A DNA stretch of 5,202 nt, taken from the NCBI GenBank assembly GCA_046758085.1, contig JBHHZP010000201.1:1-5202 (forward strand). The letters are read 5' to 3'. Source of the DNA: VRUB01 sp046758085. GTDB lineage: Bacteria; Pseudomonadota; Gammaproteobacteria; Acidiferrobacterales; SPGG2. The notes below the pieces were generated by a model. That model saw only the letters and a list, made by a program, of their open reading frames with translations, did no database searches and was not told the origin of the DNA. Both the position numbers and the translations under genes were made by a program. Shown here piece by piece: positions 1 through 5,065 of this stretch; within the stretch, counting starts at the first letter, position 1, and every line of letters starts with the position of its first letter.

Positions 1-391
1 CCGGGTACAGGATCTCCTCGACCACCGGGCTCAAACGGTGGATCTCGTCGATGAACAGCACGTCACGCGGCTGCAGGTTGGTGAGCAACGCCGCCAAGTC
101 TCCGGGCCGTTCCAGCACCGGTCCCGATGTCTGGCGCAAGCTTACTCCGAGCGCATTGGCGATGATGTGTGCGAGCGTGGTCTTGCCCAACCCCGGCGGA
201 CCGAATACCAGCACGTGATCCAGGGCCTCGCCGCGCTCGCGCGCCGCCGGAATAAAAACGTCCATTTGCTTATGCACATGCGGCTGTCCGATGTACTCGT
301 CCATGCTCTTCGGCCGCAAGCTGCGTTCCTGGCTGGGGTCTTCCGGCGTGCTCAGCAAATGCGCGGATACCAGTCGATCGGACTCAATCAT
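1..391 (-). CDS. ruvB: Holliday junction branch migration ATPase RuvB (N-terminal 130 codons, runs off the window)
   Basis: RuvB is the AAA+ motor that forms hexameric rings on DNA and drives branch migration of Holliday junctions with RuvA. The ATG at 391-389 opens a frame of 130 codons that continues past position 1, so roughly the last 60 percent (sensor regions and winged-helix DNA-binding domain) is missing. The typical N-terminus MIESDRL is present. Walker A is GPPGLGKTT at residues 64-72 with Lys70. The conserved TSGPVLERPGDLAALLTNL stretch follows at 88-106. Walker B is DVLFIDEIHR at 110-119, with Asp115 and Glu116. An AGGA Shine-Dalgarno (402-399) sits 7 bases before the ATG and overlaps the end of ruvA; only 4 bases separate the ruvA stop from this start, so the two are co-transcribed. 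I see no frameshift or missing key residue in the visible part. Identification is very secure. Confidence 0.97.
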   Translation of the reverse strand, partial: MIESDRLVSAHLLSTPEDPSQERSLRPKSMDEYIGQPHVHKQMDVFIPAARERGEALDHVLVFGPPGLGKTTLAHIIANALGVSLRQTSGPVLERPGDLAALLTNLQPRDVLFIDEIHRLSPVVEEILYP

Positions 392-395
392 GTTT

Positions 396-995
396 CTATC
401 CTGCCACGCCCTTAAGCGCCTGGCGAATGATCTCCTCTGTCGTCAGGTCGTTGGCTGATACGCTACGCACGGCCCGACTAGCCTCATTGGGCTTGTAGCC
501 CAACGCAATCAAGGCGCTTACCGCCTCGCCCATCGGATCCGGTGGCGGCGCCACGGTGCGCGAGCCATCGCCCGATGCCGCCGTGGCCGCTTGCACGAAA
601 TCCTTGTCGCGCATCTCGACCACCAGGCGTTGCGCGGTCTTGCGCCCGACCCCCGGTGCCTGGCTCAGGCGCGTGATGTCTTCGTTGCGGATGCATTGCA
701 TGAACTCGTCCTCCGAAAGACCCGAGAGGATCGCCAGCGCCATTCGTGGACCCACACCGCTTACCCTCAGCAGCCCACGAAACAAGCGCCGCTGTGCTTC
801 GCGGTTGAACCCATACAGCAGCTGCGCATCCTCGCGCACAACCATGTGCGTGTGCAACGTCACCGTTTCTCCCACCGGCGGCAAGTCGTAAAAGGTCGTC
901 ATCGGTGCTTCCAACTCGTAGCCCACACCGGCGACATCGATGAGCAGCGATGGCGGCTCTTTGTGCAGCAGCTTCCCGCGCAGTCGCCCGATCAT
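396..995 (-). CDS. ruvA: Holliday junction DNA-binding protein RuvA
   Basis: RuvA binds four-way junctions as a tetramer or octamer, holds them square-planar and loads RuvB. The product is 199 residues, the usual family length. Residues 1-63 form the OB-fold domain, beginning MIGRLRGKL, with the family's GVGYE at 23-27. The acidic pin, which discourages RuvA from sliding along plain duplex, is kept as Glu55-Asp56 in VVREDAQLLYGF. Two helix-hairpin-helix motifs follow: VSGVGPRMAL at 78-87 and APGVGRKTAQ at 113-122. A flexible linker (about 135-153, rich in Ala, Ser and Pro) leads to the C-terminal RuvB-contact domain (155-199, with ALGYKPNEA). The open frame extends 83 codons further upstream, but that part runs antiparallel to nothing known and lies inside ruvC in another frame. 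The ATG at 995 fits the family N-terminus. It overlaps the ruvC stop in an ATGA, with an AAGG about 8 bases upstream, which suggests translational coupling. Confidence 0.97.
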   Translation of the reverse strand: MIGRLRGKLLHKEPPSLLIDVAGVGYELEAPMTTFYDLPPVGETVTLHTHMVVREDAQLLYGFNREAQRRLFRGLLRVSGVGPRMALAILSGLSEDEFMQCIRNEDITRLSQAPGVGRKTAQRLVVEMRDKDFVQAATAASGDGSRTVAPPPDPMGEAVSALIALGYKPNEASRAVRSVSANDLTTEEIIRQALKGVAG

Positions 996-1510
996 CGAAC
1001 AAACCTTACCCCAGGCGTAAAGCCGCGTGCCAACGCGGCACGACCGAGCGCATAGTGCGCGTGACAGATAGCGCAGGCGAGTGCATCCGCCGCATCGGCC
1101 TGCGGCGTATCGGACAATGCCAGCAATGCCTTGACCATGTGCTGCACCTGCTCCTTGTGCGCCTGGCCGGCACCGACGACGGCGCGCTTGATCTGCAGCG
1201 CTGTGTACTCGGTGATTTCCAAGTCGCGGTTGATACCGGCGCACAGCGCCGCGCCCCGGGCCTGGCCCAACTTCAGCGCGGAATCCGCATTGCGCGCCAT
1301 AAACACCTTTTCAATCGCGATGACGTCCGGTTCGAATGATGCAATCACCTCGGAGACGCCATCATAGATTGCCTTCAGACGCTTTGACGGCATGTCCGCC
1401 TGCGCGCGTATGCAGCCGCTGCCTACGTACGCCACCATCTCACCGGGGACCACGCTGACCATACCGTAGCCGGTGATGCGGTAACCCGGGTCGATACCCA
1501 GAATGCGCAT
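992..1510 (-). CDS. ruvC: Crossover junction endodeoxyribonuclease RuvC
   Basis: RuvC is the dimeric, metal-dependent resolvase that makes paired nicks across a Holliday junction, using an RNase H-like fold. The protein is 172 residues, full length for the family. The four acidic catalytic residues are all visible: Asp7 in ILGIDPGYRITGYG, Glu67 in IAIEKVF, and Asp139 and Asp142 in QADAADALA. The aromatic residue after the catalytic Glu, which stacks at the junction in the E. coli enzyme, is Phe70. LKLGQARGA at 79-87 is the conserved central helix. The start is ATG at 1510; the sequence before it (GGGCAG) is a weak Shine-Dalgarno, which may mean the gene depends partly on translation of yebC 60 bases upstream. 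The stop overlaps the ruvA start by 4 bases. Nothing looks degraded. Confidence 0.97.
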   Translation of the reverse strand: MRILGIDPGYRITGYGMVSVVPGEMVAYVGSGCIRAQADMPSKRLKAIYDGVSEVIASFEPDVIAIEKVFMARNADSALKLGQARGAALCAGINRDLEITEYTALQIKRAVVGAGQAHKEQVQHMVKALLALSDTPQADAADALACAICHAHYALGRAALARGFTPGVRFVR

Positions 1511-1570
1511 CAGCTGCCCAGCGTCTCGCGTCTGGCGTGCACGGCGTCGGTGATGCGGCCAGCCGCCGGG
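1511..1570 (-). other. yebC-ruvC intercistronic spacer
   Basis: The spacer is 60 bases long and carries no T-run or stable hairpin that would act as a terminator, so read-through from yebC into ruvC is the simple reading. A short inverted repeat, GCGGC/GCCGC (1555-1559 and 1562-1566), has only two bases between its arms and is probably a by-product of high GC content. No convincing promoter boxes are seen. Confidence 0.5.
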
Positions 1571-2311
1571 CTATTGCACGGCGAGCGCCTCGGGAAAATC
1601 GGCATTGGTATAGACATCCTGCACATCGTCCAAATCCTCGAGCGCCTCGAGCAGACGTAATGTCTTCTCCGCCTCCTCGCCGGCAAGATGCACCTCGCTG
1701 GACGCGCGTTGCGTGACCTCGGCCAGCTCCGGCACGAGACCGCGCCCCTTCATCGCGCTGCGCACGGCCTCAAAATTCTGCGGCGTGGTCAGCACGTCGA
1801 TGGAGCCATCGTCGTTGGTCACCACATCCTCCGCCCCCGCAGCGATGGCCACGTCCATGATCGCGTCCTCATCACTGCCGGCGGGAAAACTGAGCATGCC
1901 CTGGGTGCTGAACAGATACGCCACCGAGCCGTCGGTTCCGAGATTGCCGCCGTGCTTGGAGAACGCGTGGCGAACCTCGTTCACGGTGCGATTGCGGTTG
2001 TCGGTGGCACACTGCACCAGCACCGCCACACCGCCCGGGCCATAGCCCTCGTAACGCACATCTTCGTATCTGGCGCCGTCGAGATCGCCAGTCCCGCGTT
2101 TGATGGCGCGCTCGACATTGTCCTTGGGCATGTTCTGCGCCATCGCCTTGTCAATGGCCGCGCGCAGTCGCGGGTTCGATCCAGCATCATCGCCGCCCAG
2201 ACGCGCAGCGACGGTGATTTCGCGGATTAACTTGGTGAAGAGCTTGCCGCGGCGAGCATCTTGCGCGCCCTTGCGAAAACGAATGTTGGCCCATTTGCTG
2301 TGGCCAGCCAT
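1571..2311 (-). CDS. yebC: YebC/PmpR/TACO1-family translation or transcriptional regulatory factor
   Basis: This is a 246-residue member of the YebC family, full length. Members were first described as DNA-binding regulators (PmpR). More recent work on YebC and mitochondrial TACO1 supports a ribosome-associated role in relieving stalls at proline-rich stretches. Diagnostic segments are the N-terminal MAGHSKWANI (1-10), KLFTKLIREI (23-32), NMPKDNVERAIKRGTG (60-75), YEGYGPGGVA (87-96), TDNRNRTVNEVRHAFSKHGG (103-122) and the C-terminal DLDDVQDVYTNAD (226-238). The ATG at 2311 matches the family N-terminus, but no good Shine-Dalgarno precedes it (CAAGCATATCC). It heads the yebC-ruvCAB block on the same strand, 60 bases before ruvC, a gene order common in gammaproteobacteria. 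I see no oddity in the protein itself. Which biochemical role applies here cannot be told from sequence. Confidence 0.96.
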   Translation of the reverse strand: MAGHSKWANIRFRKGAQDARRGKLFTKLIREITVAARLGGDDAGSNPRLRAAIDKAMAQNMPKDNVERAIKRGTGDLDGARYEDVRYEGYGPGGVAVLVQCATDNRNRTVNEVRHAFSKHGGNLGTDGSVAYLFSTQGMLSFPAGSDEDAIMDVAIAAGAEDVVTNDDGSIDVLTTPQNFEAVRSAMKGRGLVPELAEVTQRASSEVHLAGEEAEKTLRLLEALEDLDDVQDVYTNADFPEALAVQ

Positions 2312-2541
2312 GGATATGCTTGTTTTACGAGGTAGTCGCTTTAGTTACTGGATTATGGGGCATCTTCGGCCGGCTGGAGTGTACCATTATGCTTGTAGCG
2401 ACCCCAACCGACACCGCCGCGGTCTGACGGGCGGGCGAAAACAGCCTCCTGAGCGTGCGTCCTTGCACCGGTAAAGGTGCTTGCACCCGCCCCGGGCCTG
2501 CTACGCGGGTGCCCGTAGAACGTCGCTCGGATCGCTCCGGT
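2312..2541. other. Intergenic region between the MotB-like gene and yebC
   Basis: This 230-base stretch has no ORF with a believable start and Shine-Dalgarno on either strand. The half next to the MotB-like gene (2465-2541) is filled by inverted repeats, described separately. The half next to yebC is less GC-rich and carries two CATAAT boxes (minus strand, at 2386-2391 and 2352-2357) and a 9-base direct repeat ACAAGCATA (minus strand, at 2388-2396 and 2315-2323). A perfect AGGAGG on the minus strand near 2446-2451 is not followed by a start codon at a usable distance. The change in composition suggests that the transcription boundary between the motor pair and yebC-ruvCAB lies here. Confidence 0.6.
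2386..2414 (-). promoter_or_regulatory. Weak sigma70-like promoter candidate for yebC-ruvCAB
   Basis: On the minus strand, CATAAT (2391-2386) matches the -10 consensus at five of six positions and lies about 75 bases before the yebC ATG. With a 17-base spacer the -35 hexamer would be GTGTCG (2414-2409), a poor match. A second CATAAT at 2357-2352 has no better -35 partner. A promoter is expected somewhere in this gap because the upstream gene ends in a hairpin cluster, but this placement is tentative. Confidence 0.25.
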
Positions 2542-2547
2542 CTACGG
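2465..2547. repeat. Cluster of three adjacent inverted repeats at the 3' end of the MotB-like gene
   Basis: Three inverted repeats follow each other almost without gaps. The first is GCACC/GGTGC (2465-2469 and 2476-2480, 6-base loop). The second is GCACCCGC/GCGGGTGC (2483-2490 and 2505-2512, a perfect 8-base arm with a 14-base loop containing CCCGGG). The third is CCGTAGA/TCTACGG (2513-2519 and 2541-2547, a perfect 7-base arm), and a smaller CGGA/TCCG hairpin is nested in its loop at 2528-2539. The third arm covers the stop codon of the MotB-like gene. CTTGCACC is also directly repeated (2462-2469 and 2480-2487), so alternative pairings exist. No T-tract follows on either strand, so this is not a classical intrinsic terminator. 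It may act as a 3' RNA-stabilising or Rho-linked structure, or be a REP-like dispersed element. Confidence 0.6.
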
Positions 2548-3831
2548 CCCGGTCAACTTGATCTCGATCCGGCGGTTGCGCGCGTAGGCCTCGTCCGTAT
2601 ACCGGTCATCGAGCGGGCGAAACTCCCCAAGACCGGCAGCCACCAGCCGCTTCGGTGCGATCCCCTGGGCAATCAGGTAATTGACCACCGACAGCGCACG
2701 CGCGGTCGATAGCTCCCAATTGGACGGGTATTGCGTCGAGTGGATCGGGCGCCGGTCGGTGTGGCCATCGACCCGCAGAACCCAGTCGATGTCTGCCGGG
2801 ATGGTGCGGGTGACCGATCTCAACGTCTGCGCGAGCTGTGCGAGCTGCTTGCGACCCGCCGGGAGCAGGGTGGCGGATGCCGTGGGGAACAGCAGCTCCG
2901 ACTGGAACACGAAGCGGTCGCCGACGATACGGATATCGGGATGATCCCCCAGAACCTCGCGTAGCCGGCCAAAGAACTCCGAACGATACCGGTTCAGTTT
3001 CTGCACCCGTCGCGCCAGTGCCACGTTGAGGCGCTTGCCCAGCGCCGCAATCTCCACTTTCTGCTCTTTCGCCTGGGTCTCGGCCAGCGCCAGGGCGGCG
3101 GAGAGCTGGCTGAGCTGTTCGCGTAGGGCGGAAATTTGCTGATTGAGGACCTGCAGGCGCGAGCGCGATTGCTTGGTGAACTCGCGCAGCCGGATGTCGC
3201 GCTTGTCGATTTCGACCTGGGCCAGCCGCGTGCGCTCTTGCGCTTCGGCCAAGCGGGTTTCCAGCGCCTTACTGCGGTCGCGTGCGGCCAGCAGATCCGT
3301 ATCACGCTGTTTGATCCCGGCCGCCAGCTCACCGACCTGGCCCTCCAGATCATCGCGTACCTGGCGCAAGGCGGCGATATCCTGCTGCAGGCTGGCGAGC
3401 TCGCGCAGCTGTAACTCAATACGCTCCTTGTCGACGGCGATCGTCGCCTCGGCATCCCCGAGTCTCGCCTGCAGCTGTGCCGCTTCGCTCTCAGCGGCTT
3501 GCGCCCTTTGCGCTGTGAGGGCAAGACGACGGTTCAAGGCGTCACGCTCCGCGAGCGTCGCTGTCAGGCGCGTCGAGAGGTCTGCAATGGTCGCGCCAAG
3601 CGCGGTACTTTTCTCACGTTCCAACGACAACGTGTCCGCCAGCTCATTGATTTGGCGTGAGAGCTGATCCAGCGCACTTTCGCGTCCGACCAGGGTCTCT
3701 TTGAGAAAGAACTGCGCCAGCACGAAGATCAACACCACGAAGATGAACACCAGCAGGATCGACGCCAACGCATCGACGAACCCTGGCCAGACGTTGATAC
3801 CGTGACGGCTGCGGCGTGAAAGCGCGAACAT
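2542..3831 (-). CDS. MotB-like cell-wall-anchored motor subunit: one membrane helix, long coiled coil, OmpA-type domain
   Basis: The 429-residue protein starts with a short basic cytoplasmic tail (1-15). One membrane helix follows at about 16-43; it begins WPGFVDALASILL and carries Asp20, the position of the proton-accepting Asp of MotB, TolR and ExbD. From about 48 to 285 it is almost unbroken coiled coil rich in Leu, Ala, Glu, Gln and Arg. Residues 287-427 form an OmpA/MotB peptidoglycan-binding domain with VDGHTDRRP (354-362), SNWELSTARAL (370-380) and NRRIEIKL (419-426). Asp359 and Arg378 match the pair that grips diaminopimelate in OmpA-like domains. It presumably works with the channel subunit encoded just upstream, converting ion flow to force against the wall. 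The start codon has no Shine-Dalgarno, but family-like sequence begins right after it. E. coli MotB is about 308 residues; the extra length here is the coiled coil. The function of the pair is not known to me. Confidence 0.88.
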   Translation of the reverse strand: MFALSRRSRHGINVWPGFVDALASILLVFIFVVLIFVLAQFFLKETLVGRESALDQLSRQINELADTLSLEREKSTALGATIADLSTRLTATLAERDALNRRLALTAQRAQAAESEAAQLQARLGDAEATIAVDKERIELQLRELASLQQDIAALRQVRDDLEGQVGELAAGIKQRDTDLLAARDRSKALETRLAEAQERTRLAQVEIDKRDIRLREFTKQSRSRLQVLNQQISALREQLSQLSAALALAETQAKEQKVEIAALGKRLNVALARRVQKLNRYRSEFFGRLREVLGDHPDIRIVGDRFVFQSELLFPTASATLLPAGRKQLAQLAQTLRSVTRTIPADIDWVLRVDGHTDRRPIHSTQYPSNWELSTARALSVVNYLIAQGIAPKRLVAAGLGEFRPLDDRYTDEAYARNRRIEIKLTGP

Positions 3832-3833
3832 AT

Positions 3834-3899
3834 TCAGTGCCGTTGGGGGGTGCCAGCGGGGTGCGGCGAAGCAGTCACGGATCTGCGTGCCGACAACAC
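3834..3899 (-). CDS. Possible 21-codon leader ORF coupling the two motor genes
   Basis: In the 81-base gap between the motor genes, a perfect GGAGGT (3909-3904) is followed after 4 bases by GTG (3899-3897) and after 7 bases by TTG (3896-3894), both in the same frame. That frame runs 21 codons (Met-Leu-Ser-Ala-Arg-Arg and onward) and ends at TGA 3836-3834, two bases before the ATG of the MotB-like gene. The MotB-like ATG has no Shine-Dalgarno of its own, so ribosomes finishing this ORF could restart there. The peptide resembles nothing I know. Its role, if any, would be as a coupling device rather than as a product. It could equally be chance in GC-rich DNA. Confidence 0.3.
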   Translation of the reverse strand: MLSARRSVTASPHPAGTPQRH

Positions 3900-3903
3900 C
3901 AGG

Positions 3904-3909
3904 ACCTCC
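3904..3909 (-). promoter_or_regulatory. Strong Shine-Dalgarno (GGAGGT) far from the next annotated start
   Basis: GGAGGT lies just after the stop of the channel-subunit gene and 72 bases before the MotB-like ATG, much too far to serve that ATG directly. In the MotB-like frame no ATG, GTG or TTG lies at a usable distance downstream of it. It is correctly spaced only for the short GTG/TTG ORF in another frame. Confidence 0.5.
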
Positions 3910-3912
3910 GGT

Positions 3913-5052
3913 CTATGACTGGGGGCGCGATTTGCGCCCAATGCTCTGAGCCAGCAGCTTGAATTCGTTGCGAAACTCATCCACAAACTGCCTGCGGCCA
4001 TCAGAGACCTCGTCCAGCAGCCGTACTAGGCATACGTCGACATTGCGCAGATGGTCACGCATCTCCTCGTAGCCAGCGAGGCCACTGCTGACCTGTCGCG
4101 CGAGATCCGCCATCGCCGGGCGCAGATCCATCTGGTCCTTGGTGAGGTTCAAAATCAGTTTCTGTTCGGAGCGCATTTGATCCGTCAGCTCGGCCAGCTT
4201 TTCGGTGAGCTTGAACAGATTCTCCTGCGCCGCCCGGCGATCTTCTTCGCCGCGGGCCATGGTGCGCTGTAGCTTGTCCAGGTTGTCCGCAGTCTGCTCA
4301 AGCAGCGCCTCTATGTAGCGCGGCAGCGGCTGTTCGTCCTCGACGCCGAATGCGCCGCTTGGCAGGTGTGTAAGCGCGGAGAGCCACTCCTCCAGGCGGT
4401 TGTAGAAGCGGTTTTGCGCGTGCCCGGCTTGAAGATCGAGAATACCCAGCACCAACGCACCGGCGAGGCCAAACAGCGAGGAGCTGAATGCCGTACCCAT
4501 ACCGGTGAGCGGACCCTGCAGGTCCCGCTTGAGCCCATCGAAAATGATGTCGAGGTCGCCACCTTCGGTGGACAAGCCGCCGATGACCTGACCGACCCCG
4601 GCTACCGTGTCGAGCAGCCCCCAAAAGGTGCCCAACAGGCCAAGGAAGATCAACAAGCCGATCATATAGCGCGAGATGTCGCGCGACTCGTCGAGGCGCT
4701 GGCGAATGCCGTCGAGCAACGAGCGCGTGGCCATTGCCGAGAGTCGAAAGCGTACCTGGTCGCGGCCCGTGAACATCTTTGCCATCGGCGCCAGCAACCG
4801 CGGCGCCTGCTCCGACGTCACGCCCTCCTCGCCGGCCTCCGTGGCATCGATCCAGTCGAGCTCACGATCGAGTGTGAAGACCTGCGTCATGTTAATGACA
4901 ATGCCAATCAGCAGCACACTCAAGATGAGCCCGTTAAATACCTGGTTTGCCTCAAACGCCTGCCGCAACGGTACGAACAGTACGGCACACACGATACCGG
5001 CGGCGGCGAGAAAAACCAGCATCCAGACCAACATGCGTTTCGGATCACGCAT
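3913..5052 (-). CDS. MotA/TolQ/ExbB-family proton channel subunit with C-terminal helical tail
   Basis: This 379-residue inner-membrane protein is the ion-channel half of a two-component motor. Four membrane helices are visible at about 8-28, 40-58, 129-150 and 187-206. Signature segments are LLIFLGLLGTFWGLLDT (133-149) and TGMGTAFSSSLFGLAGAL (183-200). Thr142 and Thr187 fall where TolQ and ExbB have their conserved channel threonines. The ExbB Glu that lies five residues before the second Thr is not kept (Leu182 here). DLQAGHAQNRFYNRLEEWLS (206-225) continues helix 4 into the cytoplasm. After that, about 245-370 is predicted helical and partly coiled-coil, longer than TolQ or ExbB but much shorter than the ZorA tail. 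I chose the ATG at 5052 because GGGAG (5065-5061) lies 8 bases before it; a GTG three codons upstream overlaps that Shine-Dalgarno. It forms an operon with the MotB-like gene 81 bases downstream. The family resemblance is clear; the cellular role is not. Confidence 0.88.
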   Translation of the reverse strand: MRDPKRMLVWMLVFLAAAGIVCAVLFVPLRQAFEANQVFNGLILSVLLIGIVINMTQVFTLDRELDWIDATEAGEEGVTSEQAPRLLAPMAKMFTGRDQVRFRLSAMATRSLLDGIRQRLDESRDISRYMIGLLIFLGLLGTFWGLLDTVAGVGQVIGGLSTEGGDLDIIFDGLKRDLQGPLTGMGTAFSSSLFGLAGALVLGILDLQAGHAQNRFYNRLEEWLSALTHLPSGAFGVEDEQPLPRYIEALLEQTADNLDKLQRTMARGEEDRRAAQENLFKLTEKLAELTDQMRSEQKLILNLTKDQMDLRPAMADLARQVSSGLAGYEEMRDHLRNVDVCLVRLLDEVSDGRRQFVDEFRNEFKLLAQSIGRKSRPQS

Positions 5053-5060
5053 GGTACCCA

Positions 5061-5065
5061 CTCCC
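5061..5065 (-). promoter_or_regulatory. Shine-Dalgarno deciding the start of the channel-subunit gene
   Basis: GGGAG on the minus strand sits 8 bases before the ATG at 5052. It overlaps the alternative GTG at 5061-5059, which therefore has no room for its own ribosome binding site. This favours the 379-residue product over one three residues longer. Confidence 0.7.

Noticed and set aside
996..1244. An 83-codon N-terminal extension of RuvA
   Set aside because: This frame lies inside ruvC and has no RuvA-like sequence; the family N-terminus MIGRLRGK begins at the ATG at 995, which overlaps the ruvC stop as ATGA.
1532..1562. CTGGC/GCCAG hairpin as a terminator between yebC and ruvC
   Set aside because: It has a five-base stem with a 21-base loop and no T-run; termination there would cut ruvCAB off from yebC with no clear promoter to replace it.
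1688..2230. A 180-codon plus-strand frame opposite yebC
   Set aside because: It lies entirely antisense to a conserved gene, has no recognisable protein features, and long stop-free antisense frames are expected in GC-rich DNA. The same applies to the plus-strand frames opposite ruvA, ruvC and both motor genes.
2100..2474. A plus-strand small protein in the yebC upstream gap (ATG near 2355, about 39 codons)
   Set aside because: It has no Shine-Dalgarno and no familiar motif, and it ends in the inverted-repeat cluster; it is only the tail of a longer antisense frame.
2994..3524. A 176-codon minus-strand frame inside the MotB-like gene
   Set aside because: It is the alternate frame of a coiled-coil region with strong codon bias; its Arg/Ser/Trp-rich translation is typical of an out-of-frame shadow.
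2542..5052. Zorya anti-phage system (ZorA/ZorB)
   Set aside because: The channel and OmpA-type pair is superficially similar, but no ZorC, ZorD or ZorE gene follows; the next genes are housekeeping yebC-ruvCAB. The channel tail is also short for ZorA and the long coiled coil is in the other subunit.
2542..5052. Flagellar stator MotA/MotB or TolQ/TolR, ExbB/ExbD
   Set aside because: The TM3 and TM4 motifs and tail differ from flagellar MotA. TolR and ExbD are short and lack an OmpA domain and a long coiled coil. No flagellar, tolA, pal or tonB gene is in view.
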